From: Halobacteriovorax marinus
Lineage (GTDB): Bacteria > Bdellovibrionota > Bacteriovoracia > Bacteriovoracales > Bacteriovoracaceae
Reading direction: 5' to 3'
DNA: 64,000 nucleotides
NCBI GenBank assembly: GCA_002163155.1
Contig: MAAO01000016.1
Coordinates: forward strand, 293,598 to 357,597
Shown: positions 14,610-23,467 of the stretch, one piece after another
How positions within the stretch are numbered: the first letter of the stretch is position 1
Layout: the number at the start of each line of letters is the position of its first letter
Notes under the pieces: model-generated
Told to the model about the DNA's origin: nothing
Database searches by the model: none
Seen by the model: only the letters and a program-made list of their open reading frames with translations
Translations under genes and position numbers: made by a program

Positions 14610-16090
14610 TGCAAAAGATTGTTCTTTTCTTAATGTTTTTTATATCTAGTATGACTTTTGCTCAGCAGGGAAAGAATGTTCCTGAGAAGAAGGTTGAAGT
14701 TGTTCTAGGTATTGATAAAATTCAAAAATTTGATTTTGCTCCGTCTACTAAAGTTCAGATTGGTAACGAATCTATTCTTTCTCATGTAATTATTCCTCAA
14801 AAAAGAGAGATCACCTTTAAAGGACTGAAGCCTGGGCAAACATCTGTCATTATTAGAAATACTGTTGGAGATGTTAAGGCAAAATACTTAGTTACGATTA
14901 CTGCTACCGATCAATCAAAAGTCGTTCAAGAATTGAAGGAGTTTTTGGGAAAAGTAGAAGGACTCGAGATTGGAATAAAGGGAAATAAAGTTTACGTGGG
15001 TGGTGAGATCGTTGTTCCCTCGGACATAGGTTTGGTTGTAACAGTTCTCGGAGGATATCCAGATGTTGTTCAACTAGTTGAACTCTCTCCTCAGACTCAA
15101 AGAGTTATTGCAAAAAATATGCAAAAAGAGATTCAAAAAAGTAATATGCCAGATGTTACAGTTAGAATTGCAAACGGCTTATTTATGCTTGAAGGAGTGG
15201 TTGGATCCGACGCTGATAAAACTCGCGCAGAACAAATATCCGCGATCTACGTTCCAAATATGATTCAAAGTTTAGCTGTAAGAACTGACGCTGTTCAAAC
15301 TGCAAAGAAAAATATTATCCAAAACTTTATAAGTGTAAATGCTAAGAAGAAGCCGCAACCTATCCCTAAGCTGATTAAAATATCAACTCAGTTCGTAGAG
15401 CTGACAAAAGACTATAACAAAATATTTGGATTTAAATGGGAACCTGTTCTTGGTGGTAATGGCGGATCGTTTTCATTTGGGAAAGGTAATGATGGAGGAT
15501 TGACGACTACATCAAGCGGTACACTCTCTGGAACAATCTCAAACTTGTTCCCACGATTAGCTTCAGCTAAAAGTGCAGGTTATGCTCGGGTGATTCAATC
15601 TGGAGTTATAATTACTAAAGATAAAGTTACAAGCAAGCTTGTTAAGAAAAGTGAAAAACCTTTTGCTATCGGGTCTGGTGAGTTTGTCCGTTCAGAAAAG
15701 GCTTCATCGGGATTTGACCTTTCTATCACACCAACAATTCTACCCCAAGAAAAAATTGACTTAAATATTGGATTAACTGTTAGTGCTAATATTGGAGATC
15801 CTCCAGAGACTACTTCTAATACTATTCAAACAGCTTTGGTCGTTAAGAGTAAGGAAAGTGCTGTTGTTGGTGGAATTGTTGTCAATAAGTCTTCTACAGA
15901 CTTTGATAGAAACCCTCCCGGCGGTGTTGATAATGTCGAAGACGGAAATAAATTATTCTCATTTGTAAAATCTAAAGCATATTTAACAAATAAATCTCAG
16001 TTCGTAGTTTTTGTAACACCTGAGATTATAGAGTCTGCCTCATCAGGGACAGAAGATCTTAAACGAAAGTTTAGAAGTAGAAGACGATAA
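14609..16090 (+). CDS. cpaC: Tad pilus secretin CpaC/RcpA
   Basis: The 493-residue protein has a signal peptide (MQKIVLFLMFFISSMTFA). An N-terminal pilus-secretin N domain (about 28-110) and two BON-like segments (VTVRIANGLFMLEGVV) follow. The C-terminal secretin core (about 245-480) includes FDLSITPTILPQEKIDLNIGLTVSA and KSKESAVVGGIVVNKSS. It forms the outer-membrane ring through which the Flp pilus emerges. It is coupled to cpaB upstream and to the fused ATPase gene downstream by one-base stop/start overlaps. Confidence 0.9.
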   Translation: MQKIVLFLMFFISSMTFAQQGKNVPEKKVEVVLGIDKIQKFDFAPSTKVQIGNESILSHVIIPQKREITFKGLKPGQTSVIIRNTVGDVKAKYLVTITATDQSKVVQELKEFLGKVEGLEIGIKGNKVYVGGEIVVPSDIGLVVTVLGGYPDVVQLVELSPQTQRVIAKNMQKEIQKSNMPDVTVRIANGLFMLEGVVGSDADKTRAEQISAIYVPNMIQSLAVRTDAVQTAKKNIIQNFISVNAKKKPQPIPKLIKISTQFVELTKDYNKIFGFKWEPVLGGNGGSFSFGKGNDGGLTTTSSGTLSGTISNLFPRLASAKSAGYARVIQSGVIITKDKVTSKLVKKSEKPFAIGSGEFVRSEKASSGFDLSITPTILPQEKIDLNIGLTVSANIGDPPETTSNTIQTALVVKSKESAVVGGIVVNKSSTDFDRNPPGGVDNVEDGNKLFSFVKSKAYLTNKSQFVVFVTPEIIESASSGTEDLKRKFRSRRR

Positions 16091-18318
16091 TGGCAGGATA
16101 TATAATAACAATTATTGGTGGAAAGGGTGGACAAGGTAAGTCTCAGGTCGCTGCGAACTTGGCTTTTGCCTATGCTGCAGAGTCTAGAGGTAAGGTTCTT
16201 CTCTTGGACTTTGATAAGAAAGCTAGTGGAGATCAGAACTTTATTACTGGTCTTAAATCTAGAAAAACGGTCAAAGACCTTTCTGAATTTGCTGGAGCAA
16301 TTGATCCTAGATCAATTATGCAATTTGTAACACCACATCCATCTGGTGTGAATTATATCGGCATGCCTACTGATCCTACGGCGAGTGAAGGGATAAATGC
16401 GGAAGGATTAGGTAAGACTTTAAAAAGTATTACAAATATTTTCCCTTTAACTATCATTGATGCCGGTTGTGAATTGAATGATTTGGCCATTAAGGCCTTA
16501 GAGTTCTCTACTTTAATCTTTATGGTAGTAACACCAGATATCCTAGCATTGAACCAAACAAAGAGATTGTACTCAGATCTTGTAACGATGATGTTTCCAA
16601 AAGACATGTTGCAAGTAATATTAAATCAACACCAGAAAGGACATCCAGTTACTCCTGAGGTTGTAGGTAAAAGTTTGGGTAAAGCTGTCTTTGCAACTGT
16701 TCCTAAAGATGATCAAACATGTGTAATGGCTTTAAATCAAAAGAAGCCAGCGCTAGTTATTGCTAAGAAAAGTAATTTTGCAAAAGGTATAACTGAGTGT
16801 GCTAGAAAAATAATTCAAAAAAATATTTTAAAATCATTGGCCAAGCTAAATACACCTAAAGATGTAGGTGTTAAAAGTGATGCTGATGGAGCTGATGAAA
16901 AGAAAAGTAAAAATGCATGGACAGATTTAAAATCTAGAATTCATAAAGCATTAGTTGATGAAATGGATTTAAAGAACTCTGATGATAATGATCCAAAAGC
17001 TGCCATCATCATGCGCGAACAAACAAAGAAAATGGTTGTAGAGCTTCTGAGTAAAGAAGATACCAAAAGTATTTTTTCAACTAGAGAAGATATGAATCGA
17101 ATTGTTAAAGAGATTTTGGATGAAGCTCTAGGTCTTGGACCTCTTGAAGATCTACTTGCAGATAAAGATTGTAGTGAAATAATGGTTGTAAGCCCTGATA
17201 AAATCTTCTACGAAAAAAATGGTAAGGTTATTAAGTCAGATGTTACTTTTACAAATGATAGACAGGTTCTAAATGTAATTGAAAGAATTGTTGCACCAAT
17301 CGGTAGAAGAATTGATGAGAAAACTCCCTACGTGGATGCTCGTCTACATGATGGATCTAGGGTTCATGCCATAATTCCGCCTTCTGCAATTGATGGGTGT
17401 TGCATTACCATTAGAAAATTTCCAGAAGAAGTTTTAACTTACAAGCATTATATAAACTGGAATACGATGACTCAGAATATGGCTGACTTTCTTCGTATCG
17501 CAGTAGAAGGGCATCGTAATATTGTAGTTAGTGGTGGTACAGGTTCAGGGAAAACTTCATTAATTAATATTCTCGGTAGTTTTATTCCTTCTAATGAAAG
17601 AATTATTACCTGTGAAGATTCTGCGGAACTTAACTTTCCTCAGGATCACGTTGTAAGATTAGAAACACGACCGCCCTCTTTAGAGGGGGATGGTGAAATT
17701 GATATTCGTTGTCTTGTAAAGCAGACTCTAAGAATGAGGCCCGATCGAATTGTTGTAGGTGAGTGTCGTGGAGGTGAAACTCTAGATATGCTTCAAGCAA
17801 TGGGAACAGGTCACGATGGTTCTATGACTACGGTTCACTCGAACAATCCTAGAGAGTGTATTGGTAGACTTGAAACTCTTGTTCAGTACGCTGGTGCTGG
17901 AATTAGTGCTAAGGCAATTAGGGAGATGATTGCGAACTCAGTTCATTTAATTATTCAGCAGAAACGTTTAGATGACGGCTCTAGAAAGATGACTCATATT
18001 TCTGAAATTGCCGGAATCCAAGGAGAGATCATTACTCTTCAAGATATTTTTCTCTTTAATCAAAGAGATATTGATAAGAACGGAAAGATAGTAGGAGAAT
18101 TTCAAGCAACTGGGTTTATTCCTAAGTTTATCGAAATTCTTGAAAAAAGAGGATACAACGTACCTAGAGGGTTATTTAGTAACAGCACTCCTGAAGATAC
18201 TGGCGGACAAAGTGGTTCCGGAGGTGCTCCGCCCGCTCCGAGTGGAAATAGCAAACCGAAAGGAAAGCCAACTAGACCTCCTGGAAATCGACCAGCAAAG
18301 AAGAGGCCTACTAAATGA
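16090..18318 (+). CDS. CpaE-CpaF fusion: MinD/ParA-like ATPase joined to Tad secretion ATPase
   Basis: The 742-residue fusion has two parts. Residues about 1-265 form a MinD/ParA-like ATPase with the deviant Walker A GGKGGQGKS at 10-18 and a DFDKKASGD strand, matching CpaE/TadZ, which localises the machine. Residues about 280-690 are a CpaF/TadA type II/IV secretion ATPase: RIVAPIGRRIDEKTPYVDARL, Walker A SGGTGSGKTS near 480, the GECRGGETLDML Walker B region near 557, and the HSNNPRECIGRLE box. A Gly/Pro/Lys-rich tail of ~45 residues follows. The two functions are usually separate adjacent genes. The single frame is continuous with no stop or restart near the junction. Confidence 0.9.
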   Translation: MAGYIITIIGGKGGQGKSQVAANLAFAYAAESRGKVLLLDFDKKASGDQNFITGLKSRKTVKDLSEFAGAIDPRSIMQFVTPHPSGVNYIGMPTDPTASEGINAEGLGKTLKSITNIFPLTIIDAGCELNDLAIKALEFSTLIFMVVTPDILALNQTKRLYSDLVTMMFPKDMLQVILNQHQKGHPVTPEVVGKSLGKAVFATVPKDDQTCVMALNQKKPALVIAKKSNFAKGITECARKIIQKNILKSLAKLNTPKDVGVKSDADGADEKKSKNAWTDLKSRIHKALVDEMDLKNSDDNDPKAAIIMREQTKKMVVELLSKEDTKSIFSTREDMNRIVKEILDEALGLGPLEDLLADKDCSEIMVVSPDKIFYEKNGKVIKSDVTFTNDRQVLNVIERIVAPIGRRIDEKTPYVDARLHDGSRVHAIIPPSAIDGCCITIRKFPEEVLTYKHYINWNTMTQNMADFLRIAVEGHRNIVVSGGTGSGKTSLINILGSFIPSNERIITCEDSAELNFPQDHVVRLETRPPSLEGDGEIDIRCLVKQTLRMRPDRIVVGECRGGETLDMLQAMGTGHDGSMTTVHSNNPRECIGRLETLVQYAGAGISAKAIREMIANSVHLIIQQKRLDDGSRKMTHISEIAGIQGEIITLQDIFLFNQRDIDKNGKIVGEFQATGFIPKFIEILEKRGYNVPRGLFSNSTPEDTGGQSGSGGAPPAPSGNSKPKGKPTRPPGNRPAKKRPTK

Positions 18319-19205
18319 GCTTTTTTATAGCATTGATTGGTAAAACGGGAGTGATTTCTGTCATTGGAATTTCCCTATTTTTACTTTGTTATAAATATTC
18401 CCAAGGTATATTTGATTGGATTGAAAATCAAACCTTTGGAACAAGATCATATATTATGGAGAAGCTTGAGCTTCTCTTTATTGAAATACCTGAATACAAG
18501 GTTACTTATACTCTACTTGGCTGTTCTGTTGGATTAGGTTGTTTTGTTTTCTTGCTCTTTGGTTTACTTGGCCAATGGATTGTTGGAATTGTTCTTGGAA
18601 TGATTTTTGGCTTTCTTGGTTTTAAAATACCAAAGCCTTTTATAAATGCCTTAATTGAAAAAAGAACCAAAGCGTATACGGGCCAAATGGTTGATGCGTT
18701 AACGTTACTATCAAATGGAATTCGTGCAGGACTATCTGTTCCGCAGGCTTTGGGTATGGTTGTAGATGAGATGCCTGAACCAATTTCTCAAGAATTTAAC
18801 ATGATTCTTCAGCAAAATAGGATAGGTGTCCCATTGGAAGAATGCTTTGATAATCTATCTAAACGATTACCCACTGAAGATAATGATATGTTTGTTTCAT
18901 CTGTCAATATTCTAAGAGAGACCGGTGGTAACCTTGCGGAAGTTTTTGACACGATTGTGGATGTTATTAGAGAGAGAGTTCGGCTACAGCAAAAAATTGA
19001 TACTTATACTGCCTCTGGAATGTTTCAAGGAATGACGATTATGGCGATGCCTTATGGGATCGGGGCGATTTACTTCATCTCGGATCCTGAATCTGTGAAG
19101 CCGCTATTTACTCATCCTTTGGGAATTGCCATGACTCTTACGGCGTTTCTTTTCGACCTCGCCGGGGGATTTGTCATTATGAAGATTGTAAAAATAAAGG
19201 TTTAG
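18315..19205 (+). CDS. tadB: Tad pilus inner-membrane protein TadB
   Basis: The 296-residue protein has hydrophobic segments at the N-terminus (two or three within the first 115 residues) and C-terminus, around a cytoplasmic type II secretion F domain. That domain contains MVDALTLLSNGIRAGLSVPQALGMVVDEMPEPISQEF and LRETGGNLAEVFDTIVDVIRERVRLQQKI. This is the TadB/GspF-like platform protein that partners the secretion ATPase. The ATG overlaps the fusion gene by four bases. No tadC follows, so its partner is either elsewhere or TadB acts alone. Confidence 0.88.
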   Translation: MSFFIALIGKTGVISVIGISLFLLCYKYSQGIFDWIENQTFGTRSYIMEKLELLFIEIPEYKVTYTLLGCSVGLGCFVFLLFGLLGQWIVGIVLGMIFGFLGFKIPKPFINALIEKRTKAYTGQMVDALTLLSNGIRAGLSVPQALGMVVDEMPEPISQEFNMILQQNRIGVPLEECFDNLSKRLPTEDNDMFVSSVNILRETGGNLAEVFDTIVDVIRERVRLQQKIDTYTASGMFQGMTIMAMPYGIGAIYFISDPESVKPLFTHPLGIAMTLTAFLFDLAGGFVIMKIVKIKV

Positions 19206-19295
19206 GTACTTATCTAAAATTAGTTTAAAGTTTTATTCTTATAATTCCGATAAAATTACGAGAGAATTATTATGTGCTCAAAAAAGGATTAATAC

Positions 19296-20924
19296 ATGAA
19301 GCTTGTCAAATTACTCCTGTTATTATTTTTAATTCCATCTACAGTGTTTGGTGGAGTAAATCTAAAAAACGGAAACTTCTACATTTCATACACGGATATT
19401 ATTGTTCCTGGCGGTGGTCATGATCTAGAGATTGTTAGAACGTACAATTCTAAGTCTACCGAAAAAGGGTGGTTTGGATTTGGCTGGGGTTCTGACTATG
19501 AAACTTTCCTAACTGTATCTGCAGATGGTTCTGTAGTTGTACATGAAAATGGAAGTGGAGCTCTTACTCGATTTATTCCAAAAGAAGCGGTTAATCCTGT
19601 TCAAGCTGCTCAAAGAATTATTGATTCTATGAGAAAGAGAACGAGTGTTACTGAACAAGTGGCAAAAACGCTAAAGATTAAATTAACTAATGATGCTGAG
19701 TTAAGACAAGCTTACGCTAGAAAATTTAATGTTAAGGCGCAAATTGCTAACGGAACTGTTCTTTACTCTAATACTAGAGGACTTCAACAAGTTCATAAAA
19801 TCAAAAAAGGCTTTAAAAGAGTTTATAATGACGGAAAGATTCAATTCTTTAATAAAAGTGGTTTTCTTTCTAAAATTAAAGATAAGCATGGTTATACAAT
19901 CTCTTTTAACTATAAGAATGGAAAGCTAGCTAAAATAAAAGATTCTCAAGCAAAGCAATTATTTTTTGATTGGTTTCAAAATGGAAGAATCAAAAGTATT
20001 TCTTCAACTGCTAACAAGAAGACAAGTTATAAGTTTGAAGGTGATGATTTAGGTGAATCTAAAGATGTCGCAGGAAATGTATTTAAATATTCTTATGATG
20101 CTAATCATAATATGAAGTCAATTTCATATTCTGACGGCTCTAAGATGGAAGTTGCTTATACTCCAAAGACTCAATTTGTTCAGTCTGTTAAGAGTAGAAG
20201 TGCTGACCTCACGTCTTATAAGTATGATTCTAATCCAAAGAATCCAGATTTTCATTACTGGACGATTGTGACTAAGAAATCTCCTAGTGGGAAATCAGTT
20301 TCTAATAGATATGAGTATGAAATTAAAGCTAGACCAGATGGTTCACAGTATACTTATAGAATCCTAACTAAGATTAGTGGTCTAAAAACTGAAACTATTT
20401 ACTCTGAATGTTGTTCATTACCTTTAAAAATTACTAGAGGAAAACACGTAACATCTTTTGAGTACAATAAGAAAGGTCTTTTAACTAAGAAAACATCTAC
20501 AAAGGGTGACTACATTGAACTTTCTTATCACAAGAAGTTTAACAAGATCACTAAAGTTGTTAACAAGAAGGGCTGGACAAGTTTTAAGTATGACAACAAG
20601 AGTGGAAATTTAGCAAAAGCTGAAAACAGCGTAGGAAAATCCGTTCTATTAATTTATGATAGAAAAGGAAGAATTACTAAGATGCATGACTATGACAAGC
20701 ATACAAAGAAGAAAAGGTCTCTGTCGTTTGTTTACAATGCTCAAGGGAAGCCAGTAGAAATCAAAATGGATAAGGTTGGGAAAATCAATGTTCAATATGA
20801 TAACTATGGTGAAATTAAAAAAGTTGAATCAAAAGCAGGGCATAAAATGGCACTACAAGTTACGCAGGCGTTTCAATCTCTATTAGCGATTGTTAAGCCA
20901 GCAGGAGTAAACTTAAACCTCTAA
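19296..20924 (+). CDS. Secreted YD/RHS-repeat protein without toxin tail
   Basis: The 542-residue protein has a signal peptide (MKLVKLLLLLFLIPSTVFG). A DUF6531-like start follows (GNFYISYTDIIVPGGGHDLEIVRTYNSKSTEKGWFGFGWGSDYE), typical of the N-cap of RHS/YD proteins. Then come many degenerate YD-type repeats such as GHKMxL and YNKKGLLTKKTSTKGDYIELSYHKK. It is far shorter than RHS toxins, and the C-terminus (LLAIVKPAGVNLNL) shows no core-end motif or toxin domain. The sequence is lysine-rich. AAAGGA lies before the ATG. It probably forms a small extracytoplasmic beta shell; no function is assigned. Confidence 0.75.
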   Translation: MKLVKLLLLLFLIPSTVFGGVNLKNGNFYISYTDIIVPGGGHDLEIVRTYNSKSTEKGWFGFGWGSDYETFLTVSADGSVVVHENGSGALTRFIPKEAVNPVQAAQRIIDSMRKRTSVTEQVAKTLKIKLTNDAELRQAYARKFNVKAQIANGTVLYSNTRGLQQVHKIKKGFKRVYNDGKIQFFNKSGFLSKIKDKHGYTISFNYKNGKLAKIKDSQAKQLFFDWFQNGRIKSISSTANKKTSYKFEGDDLGESKDVAGNVFKYSYDANHNMKSISYSDGSKMEVAYTPKTQFVQSVKSRSADLTSYKYDSNPKNPDFHYWTIVTKKSPSGKSVSNRYEYEIKARPDGSQYTYRILTKISGLKTETIYSECCSLPLKITRGKHVTSFEYNKKGLLTKKTSTKGDYIELSYHKKFNKITKVVNKKGWTSFKYDNKSGNLAKAENSVGKSVLLIYDRKGRITKMHDYDKHTKKKRSLSFVYNAQGKPVEIKMDKVGKINVQYDNYGEIKKVESKAGHKMALQVTQAFQSLLAIVKPAGVNLNL

Positions 20925-21038
20925 TGCCAGATTTTTAAGGCAAGGGTTTAAACTATAATCAACGACTTAACATAAGAAGATGGTTATAAAACGGTTTGAC
21001 TATATACTAAAATAGAGAACAATACGTAGGAGAATATT

Positions 21039-21221
21039 ATGAAAGGTTTAATGGCACTACTTTTACTACTTGGTTTATCGATGCCTGTTATGGCGGACGG
21101 AACTGGTGAAAATTCCGATGCTCAAGTTAATTGTGAGTCAATCTTCCAAGGTAAGGGTGAAGGTAAAACTCCTGAAGCTGATACAGGAAAAGCTGATGGT
21201 AATACTCAAAAAGAGGGTTAA
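21039..21221 (+). CDS. Tiny secreted protein, member A of a small family
   Basis: The 60-residue protein has a signal peptide (MKGLMALLLLLGLSMPVMA) and a ~41-residue mature peptide, DGTGENSDAQVNCESIFQGK, then a Lys/Glu/Gly-rich tail ending NTQKEG. One cysteine is present. Its layout (G-x-GE near the mature N-terminus, one Cys, charged low-complexity tail) resembles the two small genes at 21419 and 23220, though it lacks their KNQSTQAR core. TAGGAG lies seven bases before the ATG, and a perfect terminator follows, so it is monocistronic. Function unknown. Confidence 0.75.
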   Translation: MKGLMALLLLLGLSMPVMADGTGENSDAQVNCESIFQGKGEGKTPEADTGKADGNTQKEG

Positions 21222-21253
21222 CAACTTAAAAAAAAATGTTTAGTTTTATAGAG

Positions 21254-21280
21254 ACCCATACTTAGTATGGGTTTTTTTTT
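21254..21280 (+). terminator. Terminator after secreted peptide A
   Basis: A perfect 8-bp stem (ACCCATAC-TTA-GTATGGGT) runs directly into a nine-base T run. Confidence 0.92.
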
Positions 21281-21418
21281 ATTCAAATTAAATTTTGATC
21301 AATACTTCAACACTGTCCAAGTGTTATTCACTTCCTCTTTCATAACTACCTAATACTACATTTGAAAAGTGGCATAAAGTCTGCAATTAACTAGTTACAC
21401 ACTAATTGGGAGATTATT

Positions 21419-21607
21419 ATGAAAACGCTTATTACCATTTCAATTCTTTTTTCTTTTGGAACCTCTGCAAATGTTGGAGAAGGCGATACAAGCTGTATAA
21501 AGAATCAATCAACTCAAGCTCGGAATACAGGTAAGTCTAAAGCTACTAAAGGCGAGACTGTTACGGCCTCTAAAGAAGCTTCTAAGTCGACTCAAGTCGG
21601 AAAATAG
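21419..21607 (+). CDS. Tiny secreted protein, member B of a small family
   Basis: The 62-residue protein has a short signal peptide (MKTLITISILFSFGTSA) and a mature part beginning NVGEGDTSCIKNQSTQARNTGKSK, then a Lys/Thr/Ser-rich tail. The VGE-x-x-TSC-(I/V)-KNQSTQAR core is shared almost exactly with the gene at 23220. One cysteine is present. GGGAG lies six bases before the ATG. A weak hairpin (TAGGCC/GGCCTA, 21617-21639) and a T run at 21647-21652 follow. Function unknown. Confidence 0.78.
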   Translation: MKTLITISILFSFGTSANVGEGDTSCIKNQSTQARNTGKSKATKGETVTASKEASKSTQVGK

Positions 21608-21712
21608 GTTGATATATAGGCCTATCCTTGATGGGCCTAGAACACCTTTTTTCACCTCTCATTCATATCATCAAATTAATGCTATAATTCCCTATACTTA
21701 GAAAGGGGTAGT

Positions 21713-23095
21713 ATGAATCTTCAAAAAATTGATGAAATTGTTCAAAATCAACGACATTTAAACAAATCTCAAGCGTTTCCCTCGATGGATACTCGCTTAA
21801 AGTTGTTAAATAAACTTGAAATTGCCCTCGCTAAGTTTGAGAAGAAAATTCTACAGGCCCTTTATGATGACCTGGGAAAGAACCAATTTGAAGCTCAAAT
21901 TTCTGAATTTCTCTTTGTTCAAAATGAGTTAATTTCAAGCAAGAAGAATTTAAAAAAATGGCTTAGAGACACCAAAGTAAAGACTCCTCTAGTTCATTAT
22001 CCAGCAAAAAGTTTTATAAGAAGTGAACCTTATGGAAGCGTCTTAATAATTAGTCCATGGAATTATCCATTTCAGTTGCTATTTTCTCCACTCATAGGCG
22101 CCATATGTGCTGGTAATAGAGTAGTTCTTAAGCCTAGTGAAATATCAAAAAATACTTCTCGAGTTGTTTATGAACTTATTAATGAAACTTTTGATGAGTC
22201 TGAAATCTCCTGTATTGAAGGAGGCATAGAAGAGACAACCAGATTACTGGACAATCACTTTGACTATATTTTCTATACTGGCAATGGAACTGTTGGTCGC
22301 ATTGTTATGAACAAAGCTTCAAAGAACTTAACGCCAGTAACTTTAGAGCTTGGCGGGAAGAGTCCCTGTTTTGTTTTCGGTGATCAGAAGTTAGATTTAA
22401 CTGCCAAGAGAATTGTATCTGGAAAGTTCTTTAATGCTGGTCAAACATGTATTGCTCCTGACTATATACTTGTTCAAGAGGATAAGTATGAAGAGCTTGT
22501 TAATAACTTAAAAAAATATGTAACAGCTTTCTACGGCAAAGACCCTAAGAAAAGTCCTGACTATGGAAGAATTATAAATGAAAGACACTTTGATCGTTTA
22601 AAAAAATTGGTTTGTGAAAATAATGTGATTTTAGGGGGAGAAAGTAGTAGAGAGGAGAAATATTTTGCTCCAACTATTGTTCTTTCAAATGAAAGTGATG
22701 AGATTATGAAAGACGAAATTTTTGGACCAATCCTTCCTATTATAAAAATGAGTAATCTAAAAGAAGCTATAGATTTTGTGCAAGAGAGATCTAAACCTTT
22801 GGCCTGCTATATTTTTAGTCTAGAGAATAAAATTCAAAACTCTATATTAAATCGTGTCAGCTGCGGAGGGGTTACAATCAATGATACTCTCATGCATATT
22901 ACAAATGAACACTTGCCCTTTGGTGGCGTGGGCGAGAGTGGGATGGGGGGCTATCATGGCAAGTTTTCCTTCGATTTATTTTCACATCAGAAGAGTATTT
23001 TTAAAGCATCTCATAAAATTGATTTCCCCATAAAGTATCCTCCCTTCTTTGGAAAACTCTCTCTACTTCGATGGTTATTGAGGTTTTTTGGCTAA
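21713..23095 (+). CDS. Aldehyde dehydrogenase, ALDH3-like
   Basis: The 460-residue NAD(P)-dependent aldehyde dehydrogenase has YGSVLIISPWNYPFQLLFSPLIGAICAGNRVVLKPSE (N169-type region). It then has FYTGNGTVGRIV, LELGGKSPCFVF with the catalytic glutamate, and FFNAGQTCIAPDYILV with the catalytic cysteine, and ends in LPFGGVGESGMGGYHGKFSFDLFSHQK. Length and the late Phe-rich C-terminus (KYPPFFGKLSLLRWLLRFFG) match class 3/fatty-aldehyde or coniferyl-aldehyde enzymes, whose hydrophobic tail can bind membranes. AAAGGGG precedes the ATG. It separates two members of the secreted-peptide family; a functional link is not evident. Confidence 0.9.
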   Translation: MNLQKIDEIVQNQRHLNKSQAFPSMDTRLKLLNKLEIALAKFEKKILQALYDDLGKNQFEAQISEFLFVQNELISSKKNLKKWLRDTKVKTPLVHYPAKSFIRSEPYGSVLIISPWNYPFQLLFSPLIGAICAGNRVVLKPSEISKNTSRVVYELINETFDESEISCIEGGIEETTRLLDNHFDYIFYTGNGTVGRIVMNKASKNLTPVTLELGGKSPCFVFGDQKLDLTAKRIVSGKFFNAGQTCIAPDYILVQEDKYEELVNNLKKYVTAFYGKDPKKSPDYGRIINERHFDRLKKLVCENNVILGGESSREEKYFAPTIVLSNESDEIMKDEIFGPILPIIKMSNLKEAIDFVQERSKPLACYIFSLENKIQNSILNRVSCGGVTINDTLMHITNEHLPFGGVGESGMGGYHGKFSFDLFSHQKSIFKASHKIDFPIKYPPFFGKLSLLRWLLRFFG

Positions 23096-23219
23096 ACTTT
23101 GGTCAATGTTAGAAAAATATACAATTGGAGGCGGGTTAAGTGTTTGAAATCGTAGGGCATGCGCTTGGCACACTACATGCAATATAAATAGTAATTAAAA
23201 TAAACCTTGGGAGGGGATT

Positions 23220-23405
23220 ATGAAAAAATTATTATTTGTAATGGCATTGTTATCAGGATTATCATCTCACTCATTTGCAGGAGTTGGTGAATCAGAAACA
23301 AGCTGTGTGAAAAATCAATCAACTCAAGCTCGTGGAACTAAAGCTGTTCAAGAGACTGAAGTTAGATCAGAAGAAACTAAAGTATCAAATCAGAAAGAAG
23401 GTTAA
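23220..23405 (+). CDS. Tiny secreted protein, member C of a small family
   Basis: The 61-residue protein has a signal peptide (MKKLLFVMALLSGLSSHSFA). The mature part is GVGESETSCVKNQSTQARGT followed by a Glu/Lys/Val-rich tail ending SNQKEG. It shares the TSC-(I/V)-KNQSTQAR core with member B and the N-Q-KEG ending with member A. GGGAGGGG lies before the ATG, and a perfect terminator follows 35 bases after the stop. The three genes have separate terminators, so each looks independently transcribed. Function unknown. Confidence 0.78.
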   Translation: MKKLLFVMALLSGLSSHSFAGVGESETSCVKNQSTQARGTKAVQETEVRSEETKVSNQKEG

Positions 23406-23439
23406 GAAACATTTCCCCAAATGTGTGTATATAACGAAG

Positions 23440-23467
23440 GCCGAGTCAATATGACTCGGCTTTTTTT
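23440..23467 (+). terminator. Terminator after secreted peptide C
   Basis: A perfect 9-bp stem (GCCGAGTCA-ATA-TGACTCGGC) is followed by seven T. The last codons and TGA of the convergent minus-strand gene are read through the same stem. Confidence 0.92.

Noticed and set aside
19296..20924. RHS toxin with polymorphic C-terminus
   Set aside because: No core-end motif, toxin domain or immunity gene follows; the protein is short and ends in the repeat region.
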